A stretch of DNA of 64,000 bases, taken from assembly GCF_001540865.1 (NCBI RefSeq), contig NC_033623.1, positions 12,175,286 to 12,239,285 of the forward strand. The letters are read 5' to 3'. This document shows, piece after piece, positions 48,589 through 60,700 of this stretch. The stretch comes from Ananas comosus (lineage: Eukaryota > Streptophyta > Magnoliopsida > Poales > Bromeliaceae). The notes beneath the pieces were generated by a model. The model was not told the origin of the DNA. It searched no databases and worked only from the letters and a program-made list of their open reading frames with translations. Every line of letters begins with the position of its first letter. Position 1 is the first letter of the stretch. A program made the position numbers and the translations under genes.

Positions 48589-50217
48589 ATGTGTACCCAC
48601 ACCGTCCCAGGTTGTGCGGCTTGCGGCTGTGGCGGCGGCGGCGGCGGCATCGGTTTGCCGCTGGTCGAAAAGCCTCCTCCGGCGCCGGTCTTAGAGCGGA
48701 AGCCGCGCGTTGCGCTCGCGGCGGCTTTGGCCGAGGTGGGGCCGATTCTGGGCCTGGCGCTGCCCATGATCCTAACGGGGCTCATCCTCTACCTCCGGTC
48801 GATGATCTCGATGCTCTTCTTAGGCCGCATTAGCGGCCTCGCCCTCGCGGGCGGGTCCCTCGCCATCGGCTTCGCGAACATCACAGGGTACTCCGTGCTC
48901 TCCGGCCTGGCCATGGGCATGGAGCCCATCTGCGGGCAGGCCTTCGGGGCCCGCCGCCACGCCGTCCTCGGCCTCGCGCTCCAGCGAACCGTCCTCCTCC
49001 TCCTCTGCGTCTCGCTACCGATCGCGATCCTCTGGGCCTCGATGCGGCCCCTCCTGATCCTCTGCGGCCAGGACGAGGCCATTGCCGCCGCGGCCCAGTC
49101 CTACATTCTCTTCTCCCTCCCCGACCTCCTCCTCCAATCCTTCCTGCACCCCCTCCGCATCTTCCTCCGCACGCAGTCCATCAACCTCCCCCTCACCTAC
49201 TGCGCGGCGCTCGCCATCGCCCTCCACCTACCCATCAACTACTTCCTCGTCTCCGTCCTCGGCCTCGGCATCAAGGGCGTCGCGTTGGCGTCGGTGTGGG
49301 CCAATTTGAACCTCCTCCTCTTCCTCCTCGGCTACGTGTACGTCTCCGGCGTGCACAAACGCACCGGGGGATTCGCGCTCTCCGCGGAGAGCTTCAGGGG
49401 GTGGGGATCCCTTTTGAGCCTCGCCGTGCCGAGTTGCGTCAGCGTGTGCCTCGAGTGGTGGTGGTACGAGATCATGATCCTTCTGTGCGGGCTCCTGAGC
49501 AATCCGCAGGCGACGGTGGCGTCCATGGGGATCCTGATTCAAACGACGTCGCTCATCTACATCTTCCCCTCCTCTCTCAGCTTCGGCGTGTCCACGCGCG
49601 TCGGGAACGAGCTCGGCGCAAACCGGCCCGACCGGGCGCGGCGAGCGGCCACGGTCGGTCTCGGCTGCAGCTTCGGGCTGGGACTGGTCGCGTTCGCATT
49701 CGCGGTGTCCGTGCGCAGCGTCTGGGCGCGCATGTTCACCGCCGATGAGGCGATCATCACGCTCACTGCGTCGGTGCTGCCGATACTCGGGGCCTGCGAG
49801 CTCGGGAACTGCCCGCAGACAACGGGGTGCGGCGTGTTGAGAGGGAGCGCGCGGCCGAAAGTTGGGGCCAACATAAACCTGGGGGCGTTCTACGGCGTGG
49901 GGATGCCGGTGGCAGTCGGCCTGGCGTTCTGGGCCGGGCTCGATTTCAAGGGACTGTGGCTCGGCCTGTGGTCGGCGCAGGCGGCGTGCGTCGTGCTCAT
50001 GCTGGTCGTGAGCCGAAGAACCGATTGGGATTCGCAGGCCGAGCGGGCACAGCTGCTCACCGGAGCAGCCTCCCGTGGCGATGGAATCATCGGCAGCAGC
50101 ATCGCCGAAGGTGACGAAAAGGCAATTGCCGGGAAAGCCGCGGCGGAGGACGACGGAGATGAAAAATCAAAATTGGCTATTAGCATAAAGATCGAGCATT
50201 CGATGACATTATCGTGA
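48589..50217 (+). CDS. DTX49-like: MATE/DETOXIFICATION family efflux transporter, intronless, 542 aa
   Basis: One uninterrupted frame of 543 codons begins at the first ATG (MCTHTVPGCA) and ends TGA at 50215-50217. The frame is open further upstream but contains no ATG there. After a Gly/Cys-rich N-terminus, about 12 hydrophobic segments start near residue 45. MATE signatures are clear: ILYLRSMISMLFLGRISGLA, GMEPICGQAFGA (about 110-121), LHPLRIFLRTQSI, FGVSTRVGNELGANRP (about 331-346) and QTTGCGVLRGSARP. The intronless layout and the MC-type start place it with the plant DTX48-51 clade, whose known members act in endomembrane or plasma-membrane export and affect growth and iron, hormone or lateral-organ traits. 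Its substrate is not predictable. GC is very high throughout, as in many monocot intronless genes. Confidence 0.93.
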   Translation: MCTHTVPGCAACGCGGGGGGIGLPLVEKPPPAPVLERKPRVALAAALAEVGPILGLALPMILTGLILYLRSMISMLFLGRISGLALAGGSLAIGFANITGYSVLSGLAMGMEPICGQAFGARRHAVLGLALQRTVLLLLCVSLPIAILWASMRPLLILCGQDEAIAAAAQSYILFSLPDLLLQSFLHPLRIFLRTQSINLPLTYCAALAIALHLPINYFLVSVLGLGIKGVALASVWANLNLLLFLLGYVYVSGVHKRTGGFALSAESFRGWGSLLSLAVPSCVSVCLEWWWYEIMILLCGLLSNPQATVASMGILIQTTSLIYIFPSSLSFGVSTRVGNELGANRPDRARRAATVGLGCSFGLGLVAFAFAVSVRSVWARMFTADEAIITLTASVLPILGACELGNCPQTTGCGVLRGSARPKVGANINLGAFYGVGMPVAVGLAFWAGLDFKGLWLGLWSAQAACVVLMLVVSRRTDWDSQAERAQLLTGAASRGDGIIGSSIAEGDEKAIAGKAAAEDDGDEKSKLAISIKIEHSMTLS

Positions 50218-50411
50218 TCCTAATTACCTTTTTTTATTATTATTATTTTTTTACCCCGTCTTACAGCTAAGACGAGGTAACGACATGCAACGTTGAGAGA
50301 GGCTCCTGTGCATTCTAAACCTCTGTTTTTTTTCTCTTTTTTTTTTGTGATATTTATATATATATTTTTTTATTTTGCACCTTCTTGTTCATTTTTTTTC
50401 TTTTAATTATG

Positions 50412-50833
50412 AAGTTTTTTTTGCAAATAGCCCCCTGAGCAATTTTTATTTTAAAAATAGTCCTATCAAAATTAAAATTGTAAAAATGGTCCTGTCCTTG
50501 CCACGCAGGCGCCACATCAGCGCCACGCGAGTAGGGCTGGGGCCAGGGTATTAAGTTGAATACAGTTCACCGTGTTTAAACACGGTGAATGGTCCGTCGT
50601 GTTTAGTACGTATTTTTTGTATATTGAAAAGTAGAATAAGAAGTAGGGATGTCAATAGGTATGGATATCCGAAATATTATCTGAATCCAAACCCTAATAT
50701 ATATATATAATAGTATTAATTTTTATTCTTAGATTTCATCCGTATAGATTTTTAAAACCGCTGGGTTGGATGAAGATTAAAGAATAAAAATTATTAAACA
50801 TTTTATATATTGTATAATAAACAAAATAATATT

Positions 50834-50864
<31 letters not shown>

Positions 50865-51168
50865 CGGGTTTGAATTCGGATAATATTTCGGATATCCATA
50901 CCTATTGACATCCCTACTTCTTATTCCACTTTTCAATATATAAAAAATACGTAACAAAAAATACGTACTAAACATGGTGAACCATTTACCGTGTTTGAAC
51001 ACGGTGAATGGTTCACCGAGTTCAACTTAACACACGGGCCCCGCTCTGCCCGCGTGGCGCTGACGTGGCGCAAGCGTGGCAGGCCCAGGGCCATTTTTGC
51101 AAATTAAATTTTGACAGGACTATTTTTAAAATAAAAATTTGCCAGGGGTCTAAATGCCAAAAAAGCCC
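50412..51168. mobile_element. Mutator-like foldback element, 757 bp, 9-bp target duplication
   Basis: TTAATTATG flanks it at 50403-50411 and 51169-51177. The two arms, about 280 bp each, are inverted copies: 'tttttattttaaaaatagtc', 'gccacatcagcgccacgcg', 'ttcaccgtgtttaaacacgg' and 'gatgtcaataggtatggata' all recur complemented at the right. The centre is an AT-rich spacer with a TA run. There is no transposase. It lies 195 bases after the MATE stop codon and may fall in that gene's 3' UTR. Confidence 0.88.
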
Positions 51169-51177
51169 TTAATTATG

Positions 51178-52265
51178 GGTTGAGAAAAAAGGTATCAAAA
51201 TGGTTTACACAATTAATTATTTTTAAATTTTAAAATATGAGAATACGGGTGCGCAAATGTCGAGATGGACGGGTCTAATCACGTGTTCAATGAGCAATTT
51301 GGACCACATCACAACTGGATCGAGTCTCTATCACGATTGGATCGAGTCTCTTATCTTATGAAGACTCGGTCGCCCGATGGGCGGACCAACCATTTTGGAT
51401 GGAAAATTCTACAATCGAATCATCGAATAACTGTTTTAAATTTTTAATTTCAAAATTTAAAGATTCATAAAAGTAGTTTATATGGACGCCGTGGCCTATA
51501 TCCTAGCCGTTGAATGCAGTGGTCTGACTATTCAAAATCGGTCAAACCGAATTCCCGCGTTAAATTTTGGCGGGTACACTGATGTGAACTTTTTGCAGTA
51601 GAGCCCCCACTATGTTAGTGGCGATTACTACTTCAACTACGTCGACTGGGAAATAAGACGCACCGTTGAATCGAAACGGGTCAAATGCGAAAAGAGAAGT
51701 AGACGGGGAGGTCAGAGGCCGTCGAAGATTTTTCTGCATATGCATTATTTTCCTGAGTAGAGTTTCACATCAGAATATGTTTTAAAAGAATATATTAAAA
51801 ACACAGTTATTTGAATCCTCCACCTCATCAAAACTTAAGGAAACTTGATTATAAGTTAGTCTAGTTGTCGGAGAACAGTGTCTTAATCAACAAATACTTC
51901 AATTAAATGGAAGGAGTAGGAGTTTGATTGGATTTAAATTCATAAACTTCTGCTCAGATACTATGTGAGACAACTAATTACTCTAGCTATATTTAAACAG
52001 TAACTGATGAGCATTAAGTGAACACTGCAATGTTCCTCATGGTTCATACACGTCCAAGAACTTCATATTCTTATTGTTTTGCCGAACTTGGCACTGATAA
52101 ACGAGATGTACGGACCTAATATGGTAATAGTATAAATTTGAGCATAAAAATCATTGCCCACATTGTCAAATTTCTTCTATTCATGTTCCTTAAAAAAGAA
52201 ATTTTAAGTACTTGAGACTTATAACACTTAGCTTAGTAGTCTTCTTTTGATCCCCAGTTTTTGTC
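51178..52265. other. Intergenic, no gene seen
   Basis: Short frames only. Words such as 'gatcgagtctctatcacgat' repeat within 51320-51350. No transposon ends are defined. Confidence 0.45.
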
Positions 52266-52800
52266 AAATAATATGAAACAATCATTATACTCTAAAAGCT
52301 TAGGAATACTTTTTAAGTTTAGACTCAAGACTTTTTTATAAGCTCATTATGTGAACTTGAATTAAATGGAAGAAAATCAATTATACTAGATGTCTGTCGT
52401 AACTCGAACTCAGAACAGAAGGTTCTGATACTATATTAAATAATATAAAATAACTATTATACTCTAAAAGCTTAAAGAGTATCCTTCAAGTCTAAACTCG
52501 AAACATCTTGATGAATTCATGGCTTGTACTTGAATTAAATAGAAGAAAATCAATTATACTAAAAGTCAAACGTAACTCCAGCTTAGTCTCCTGCTCTGAT
52601 AATATATCAAATAATATGAAAAAATCATTGTACTCTAAAAATCTAAGAGTACCCTTCACGTCTAGACATGAGACTTTTTAATAAGTACATGACGTAAACT
52701 TAAATTAAATAAAAAAAAATTAATTAGTCTGACGTAATTCGAACCCATGATCTCCATCTCTAATACTATATTAAATAATATGAAATAACTATTGTACTCT
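52266..52800. repeat. Tandem repeat, 3+ units of about 164-172 bp
   Basis: The word 'aaataatatgaaa(c/t)aatcatt' followed by 'actctaaaagct' begins units at 52266, 52438, 52609 and 52773 (periods 172, 171 and 164). Each unit carries 'cttgaattaaatggaagaaa', 'cgtaactcgaac' and 'tctgatactatatta' variants. The last phrase resembles LTR-linked repeats of monocots. Units differ by perhaps 15-20 percent by eye. Confidence 0.75.
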
Positions 52801-53664
52801 AAAAGTTTAAATTGGTAGAGAACGATATATTTCTACATTTAACAGTTTTGCTACAGTAGTATATAGTTCTGTAACAACATTGTAGACATGTTGGAGCATA
52901 ACCACAACACACATGTAGAGATACAATTTGTTTCAGCTACTAATGCATAAATATACTCCGTATCCGTACAGCATCCACGCTGTGCTTAAAACTATGTTTT
53001 TATCCATCGAGTCAACACTTATTAAGGACGCCCTTAAAAGCCCCTTGAGAAGCATTTCAAACACCTCAAAGGTCACACTCAACTCAAGCATAATTTTTTT
53101 ATGCCCAAAAGGGCATCTATCTCCAAGGAACTCGGTGTCCTTTATAAATATTTCTTAGGGTTGACATAAAACGCTTACAACTGTTATTATCAAGAAGGCC
53201 ACGGCATTTCTGACAAGTCAATAGGGATTGCGATTGGCCGCTTCCCCTTATTTATTATTCAATTAATCCAACATATTCAACTCTTTTGTTTACATATGCA
53301 CGCATATCTCTATCAAGTTATGTAGACAAAACAGTTTCTACAGTGTCAATCAACGAATACCTGTGTAGTTTCTTTGGTTATTAAATTGTACTTTCCAGAG
53401 CAGAATCACGAGCTCCATCCCGAGAAACATATAAAGAAATGGTTCTGATTCTTCTCCTTTCGAGTCATTTGAAGTTCACTGTGCTATTTGCTCAAAAAGA
53501 TTCAAATTAAGAGTCGCCGTGTCGGGTCAGCAGTTTACAAACATGTAGGCTAGTACAATCCCAGTAACATAGATGACACTTTATGATTGATTTAATATCG
53601 CAATCAATGGTGAGACAGAGATTTATCGCCGCATAACCAATCACCCAATTTTCTTTGATAAGAG

Positions 53665-53762
53665 TCCCTCGGGGCCGAGTTGCCCCACTCTTGTAGCTTA
53701 ATTCATCAGTTTAATGAATAAAGCGGATAGCGTGCTATCTTTTCTCAAAAAAAAAAAAAAAA
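53665..53762 (+). mobile_element. Short SINE sharing the family 3' tail
   Basis: Starts 'tccctcggggccgagttgcc', lacks the usual B box body, and ends 'aagcggatagcgtgctatct' plus A17 or so. Target duplications TTCTTTGATAAGA (53651-53663) and TTCTCTGATAAGA (53763-53775) flank it. The 3' tail matches the other four copies but the 5' part does not, so it is a related subfamily or an internal deletion. Confidence 0.75.
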
Positions 53763-54142
53763 TTCTCTGATAAGAAAAGTCAGATCTGCATCATATGATG
53801 GCCTCCTTTTTCCATTTAAATTCTTCTAAAATCTTTGTATAAATCCAAGCTCAACTATGATTTTCCTACATTTCCAGGTCTGTGAGTCTACTGGCCCTTG
53901 TTCTTTGTAATCATAGTGTTTCTCTAATTGGGCGACTTGTGTATGAAAACATCAAAATCAACTCATTGAACATTCTTAAAGCATAATTTAGTAATAAAAT
54001 TTAACAGATTTGTCACAATCTAGAAGATTCCAATCCACTCTAGTTGATTGTCTTGCCACTTTCATAGATGAAAACATCAAGACGTACCCACTGATCGAAA
54101 CAGTGAAAAATATCATTAGTTCGCCATCTTAACTGCAATAGC

Positions 54143-54455
54143 AGCTTCAATTCCAATCAGAATGCACAATGACCATATCTCTTACCGCATTGATCGTTTG
54201 CTTAATTGCCTCTTCTTTTAGATTATCTGATGGATCAGTTATAACAGAACAGTGATAAGACATGCTGTAGACTGTAGTTGACTCGATTTCTCTCTCACAT
54301 CCAATTTCCAACTTCTTGTTGCAAGTAGTATTTGAAACTTCAAACTAGAGCTTCTTCATATTGGACAGTAATTCACTTTTCAACGCAGCAGAAGCACTTA
54401 TTGAACGTAAACCAATATGGCTCTTCATATTCTCCTAAGGAATTTAACTCAGCCT
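54143..54455 (-). pseudogene. Decayed exon-like fragment, family unknown
   Basis: On the minus strand a good acceptor (TCACAG) is followed by AELNSLGEYEEPYWF. A frame change then gives RSISASAALKSELLSNMKKL, a TAG, and FEVSNTTCNKKLEIGCERE, ending near 'caatgcg' before a consensus donor GTAAGA. The composition and the splice-like edges look like one exon of a real gene with at least one shift and one stop. I do not recognise the protein. Confidence 0.35.
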
Positions 54456-54689
54456 GTGACACCTAATTAGAAAAAGAGCTAAAAAACATTAATACGATTG
54501 GTCTCTCATCTCAAATATTTGTTTTCGTTCAAACTAAGCATGCTTAGCAAGGCCAACATGTCGACCAACCATCACAATTACTTCACCATTGCATGTAGCC
54601 ACTATTTACTAATCCAAGAAAAGAGTACAGTTCAAGTTAAGAGATCATGGCCAATACAAAAGAAAAGGAGGCAGGGGTTTTCTATTGTT

Positions 54690-54782
54690 TTGTTGGGGGG
54701 GTTGGTCAGGAGAGGGGAGTTGGCGTGGGGTGGGGTGGGGCAGAGCGGTGGGAGTGGGCGGTTGGGGGGAGGGAGCATGTCT
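54690..54782 (+). other. G-rich run with quadruplex potential
   Basis: Many GGG and GGGG blocks on the plus strand ('ggggtggggtggggcagagc') within a 90-base stretch, unlike the AT-rich surroundings. No gene is attached to it. Confidence 0.5.
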
Positions 54783-54799
54783 AGTGGTAAGGGAAACAC

Positions 54800-57700
54800 A
54801 GAAGGCCATCAAAGGCTTTGACCCAGGCGTGCTTACCAGAGCCCCTCAAAAAGACTTTTGAACTTCCTCCTCCCTCCACTTGGCTTTATGTGCAAGGTGA
54901 TGCAAACCTCTATGTTCCATCCATAATTTAATATTGAAAAAGTTCTTGGTCAATCCTAAAACACTATCCCCCCAATTGTTGCAATTTAGAATTTCAGGGT
55001 AATGAAAGTAAATTTAGGACCTGTTTGGCTCTGTCGTAGCATCTACTGTTATTTGACGAAGTACTATCTAGATAATGCTACCAGCAGACACGTTATATTA
55101 TGTACATTTAACAAACTTTTTTCTATGGCAGAATTAGAAGTACCAAATTAACAGTTCTAGTTTTCGAAGCTCAGAGACTTGACTTCTTTTTCGCCCTACA
55201 GCATAAGCTCTAGATTTTTGTCTTTGCCAAATACTCTCCAAAGGCTTAAAGCAAATGCAAAAATGAGACCAAATAGGCACTTTTGAATTAAAATCAAACT
55301 TTTTGGCGGAATATTCACCTAGCCCTACTACTTTCTCAACTACATTAAATCTACTAGGCCATGCAGCAACTAGGAAGTACTGAAGTAATAACAAGTTCTG
55401 AAAGCATAAACTTCATTTTGGTACTTCTCAGGTAGTAAGAAGCTATCAGTCAGATCATTAAGATGGTTCCAAAGTCCAAAAAATACTATTTAAACAGCAC
55501 TACACACTACAACACAATCATCTTTCTACTGTTACGGGGAATTGCACTAATTTAGAAGTTATTTTTGGGTAAGCAAAAGCAATGCTAATTTGACTATACC
55601 GCCCCGATCATCAGCTTCAGGTGCTGATGATCACACCAAGGCTGGTGGGTCCACATCCATCGGAGCCTGAGGAATATATACAGCATGGTTTTATAGAGAA
55701 CATAGCTGGCAAATAATTAAAACTAATACCATTGACATTTCGAATTATCTTAAGGGCTTTGACTATTTTCGAGTAAAACATTTTTTTCGTAAGTTGATAT
55801 TAATATATCAAGTTTGCTCCCGCATGACTCATTGTCCTTATTAAAGACTTGAAATTTTTTTATTTTTGAGGGGTCAACAGGCGTGAACAGAAGAATGATA
55901 GAGTATATCTAATTATTTTTGTGGGTTTAATCCTATGTTAAGTACAAGTTTGTTCATTTGTTGAGCTGGACATTATGGTTTTGTTAGTTGAGGTTCAAAC
56001 ACACCAAGACAACACATGGTAGCTTTAAGAAATATACTCCTTAACTAGACTTATTTCATTTAATGTGCACTAATAATGTAGCAAATATTTGTACATAGAA
56101 ATGGTACCATTATAAACTGGTTGACAACGAACCATCACTTAAATCAAGGCTTAATTTTAAGTCAATGGCTAAATAACAAAAAGATAACATGCAATGAATT
56201 ATGCCTACATGTGTAGCATGTCTGCCTTGACTGATCCATCAATGATCTCTTTGTTGTTTAGCTGATAATATATCCAGGATGGAAGTCACTCCGATAGGTT
56301 GTCGAAATTGACTTTCAAAAGTAAAAAATTGCTAAAAGTACTTCGTTGATTTTAATTTATAATTGAATTTTCATTATTTGGCCGGTGCATGTTTTAAAAG
56401 AAATTTAAAAAAATTAATAATTGTTTAAAGAGTTGATGATTTTTTATTGTAATATTGGTTTAATATTTGAGTAAACTACAAGCTATAATATAATTCTTTC
56501 TTTTTGGAATTTGAATGTACTTTTTTTGGATCAGTGAACTAGTCGCAGTACGATGAAGCAACTTGGCACCTCAAAATTTGTCATTTAGCCACAGAAAGAG
56601 TTGGTCAATCAATGATAATGTCCTTATCGGATTTATCTGATTGTCACATAGTTTTCCTTTTATACAAAAACAGGTGCAGAACACAACAGATTAAGAGGGG
56701 GAAAAAAAAGAAGCATTGAGAGTAGACTCAAGAACGATCAATAAGTATATGTTTGTAAATTTCCAAATTTCAAAAAGAACATAACTTTCCTTGGCTCACC
56801 AATCACCAATACTACGACTAAGAGGAACAAACATGCACTGCTCAAAAATAGCAATTTTTGTTCAGCTAAAGCCTAGTTGTGACTTGTCTCATGCAAGCAA
56901 ATGCACTACTAATTGAGAAAATGAAGTTCATTTGTAATTTCCCAGCTTAATCAATTAACATCTTACCCTACCAATGATTCTAAGATGAATTATCTGGAGA
57001 CTTAAAACAGAATAATAAGTTTTTAAATATCCTGAATCACTTTGGTTAATGTGAATTTTCCAGAGAAAATGCCACTTGAACATTAGTTCAAATAGTGAAC
57101 TATACAGTCCTGACCAATATTATGAGAGTTAGTGGTATTAGATTGTTTATTTATCTTCTCTGGTGATGACCAGTAGAAGCTAAAGAATATATGAGAAATA
57201 ACAGCAAATTTCATTATTTCAATACCAACTATCATGAAACGCTAGAAATGCACAAAATTATCAAACAACTCTGTATTCAAGAAACACCCAAAAGTACAGC
57301 ACTAATGCATAAAAAGAACTTGCATTATGTGAAGGTTTGACTTACATTTCTTGAGTATTTTGGGTGTCGACTTTTCCCGGGAAAAATCATGGCATTGCAC
57401 CAAAAAGGTCATCTCACTTTGTTCATAAATTCACAACCTCAACGTATCTGCCAATGCGACCATCAAAATGTCAACCGGGAGTGCATGCACAACAAAATGA
57501 CTAGGGTTGTGCTCTTATACTAACATCAATGCATCCTAAAAATCAGAGGAAATTTTTTTTATAAAGGTTCAACAAATTATATCATCATAGAATATACCGA
57601 GAGTGTTACAACTTGTGTATTGCGGTCCAACAAGCACAATTTTGGCAAAATTTGTACACAAAACCAGTGCATAATAGATTGGACTTGGGATTGATAATCA

Positions 57701-60700
57701 TCACACAAGCCTAACATCGAAGAATCGTCACATGTATAAGGGAAACATGCTAAGCTTATCTTTCTTGACTGGTTCACAAATGAATGAATGATCTCAAATA
57801 AGATGATCAAATACCATCATAATAATAGCTCTGGTGGTTGTTTTAATACAATTTCCTTTTAATATTGATACAAAATGATGGTGTTATAGTTTTCCAATCA
57901 GGTTTCGTAGCGTACAGGATTTGATAACCAACATCTTCATTAACTAAAGTGAGACATTATCCTGAGACTGGTTTTTTATTCTCCAATCATTCTCTTCTGG
58001 TCAAAAGTAGTTCTCCCTAAGTTAAAAATGTATTGGAAAAAAAAGAAAATTTGCTAAATACTTAGTTTAAAGGGTTGCTTTCCTGTGTTGTCAGTGTTTT
58101 AAATGTATGCAAGTCGTGTACACTCCAACTACGGGAATGAGAAAAAAAATAGAGAGAACGAATGCTATTTCACCGGATGGCTGCGAAATGGTTCAAATAA
58201 GACAAAATGTAGTTAGACTTCACAAAGTCATCGTACGATCAATATAAGAGTTGGTTGATGAAAGGCGATGTCCAAACTTCAAAAAACTCTAAATAGTTCC
58301 ATTCTAACTGGCGTGTTAGTTCTTCTTTTCCAAAATCATTTAAAGGAAAAGGAAATCGATTTCATAAATCTAAATAAATAGTACTAGTACAATTAATATC
58401 CATTCTGACGTATCATGAAGTAAACTCCACAATTACATTAAAGAGAGAACCTTAGTGGATATTGAAAGGAAATGTACAAAGAAATTAAAAAGTTTTCCAC
58501 CTTTTGCACTTCATATTCTCTTTATTAGATGTTATTTCTTGTAATGTCTATACAAATCTACACTAGTAGAGGGGAAACGAGAGAGATCATATAAACAAAG
58601 AACCTTCAGGACATATCTGCATGAATGAAAGTCTGATACCATTGGATAGCTCTGGTTTCTTGAAACGGTAGAAATGTTCAACTTTTGTTTCATATACACC
58701 CTATGATTCAAACCTGATGCATTCAGTTGATTAGTATTATTCCTTTTGCACCGATTTTTTTTTTTTCATTCTACGTTTCTACATGAGATAAAAGTAAAAT
58801 TTTTGTTTGAATGGCACTATTCCAGTGGCTTTGTTAATTGATAGACACAATTGTGAGTTGTGATGATTTTGCAACCCATAAATTACTTAAATAAATGAGC
58901 TTGTTGCATCCACTTCGCCACAAATCAAAATGACATCCTAGATATAACAGTAAGGAAATTTATTTTTCAGATATGTTATTGCATTATGTATGTTAACAGG
59001 CTGCATATATCAGTTTGAGATGCTAATAGATTACTGTTTAAAGCTCCACTCTTTTACCTCAGCAGTTCCTTACAGAAACGCAAGAAAAAATAAGAACATT
59101 AATCATTTGCCAAGGCCTAGACTATGATCGAAGCGAGTTTTTAATTCATTTTCAATAAGTATACGCTGATGCATACCCAGGACCTTGAACCTTAATTGGT
59201 TTTAGGCTTATTTGGAAGCTTTTGCAAATAAGTCTTATACAGTTAGCTGTCAAATAAAATTGTCCATTAAAATTCTGCAACAGTTTCCTGCTGAAGCTAG
59301 AGCAAAAACTTAAAATCCAAGCTTCCACTTTTGGTGGCCCAAAAGCCCTTTCCAGCTTCTTTGTCAAGCAGGAGTTATAAACTTTTTTGGGTACAAAATG
59401 CCTGGCTTCAATTCTCAAGTAGAGGAAGTTGTATTAGAAACCAGGCCAAAGAAGAATTCACGTATTTCCACCTCAAATTTCTGAATCAGCTGATTAGCCC
59501 TTCCAATCAGATTAGCTATTAAGGATTAGGTTCAAAACTTTCCACTTTATGTGGACTTACTACCCAGGAAGATTTAGAAAAATAGGCTTGCGTTTGTAAG
59601 TGTTACTCGTCAAAACTTGGCGGTTGACATCATATACAAAACTTTAACTAGTGGTAGGAAGGCATTTAGAAATACTTTCAAAGAAGTAGTCAAATGTCCT
59701 CTCAGTCTAACGGAAACATACGACCATACAAAATTTTCAGAATAGAATACTGTGAAAAATCTCAAGGTTAAATGAAATGCAAAAGTGGCAACTAAGGTTA
59801 GAAATTTGACTAGTCCAACCATTTACTGCATGGAAAGTTATGAGGTATTATGAGAAATGCAGTGTTGACGACTCAGCACGTTAATGCAATAGTATATAGC
59901 AAATACCCAAGACAACAGAAAGGAGGTTAAACAAATCTGATACTTCCGACAACCATCAATGTAATCTTAACTGATATTGGCAACAAAATATTAAATAATT
60001 GAAAATGATTTAAGAACAATGTGCAATATGAGTGGTCCAAGAATAGACAGTTGAGAAGCGGCAACTTAAGTTGGAAGTGGGAGCTGTCCATTTATTTTTT
60101 GGACCACTCAAAAATGGAGTCAAGTTGTAAAGTGGTCCAGCCATTTGTTGGATTTAAAGTATGGTATACTATGATAACCACAGTTGTCATCATCGCAATG
60201 CACTATAGTGTTAAAAATATGTCACAATTAGAAAAGGAGTATCTATCTGACATTCCTTATGATCAATCACCTTGCCTTAACAAGTATGAGTGAGGTTAGA
60301 TTAATCTGTGCAGCATCCTTGTCCTTCGAGATGAGAGGGGAGATTGGAAAATCATTAAAATATCAGGAACAATTGATGACGAGTTAAACAATTAAGAGAT
60401 ACCGTTTGTCCATAATCAGCATATGTACAGCGGAATCAACAGCTTAAGCCGAGTACGCTTTCTTTGGTGAACTTTGAGACCACTGCAGGAAAGTTACTCT
60501 AGGTTTGATAACGTAGTTGATACTGTTATGTGGAAAGGAGAATAACTTGATTATTTTCACAACATCTTGAACATCAAAGCTTAATCCCAGTGAAGTAGCA
60601 GAGAAACCAAAGAGACCACTAGGCACATAAGAGTTTTAATTATAAAATTGAGGGAATAGAAGAAGGTATTCAAACTTGCACTACTCTAAAAGCTTTTTTC

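Noticed and set aside
49082..50186. Other open frames on both strands inside the MATE gene
   Set aside because: They are shadows of a GC-rich coding sequence; only the transporter frame has conserved motifs.
52266..52800. CRISPR-like direct repeats
   Set aside because: Units of ~170 bp are contiguous and diverged in a plant nuclear setting, without spacers.
60021..60293. 90-codon plus-strand frame
   Set aside because: There is no motif, no gene-like context, and its first part lies within a small inverted repeat.
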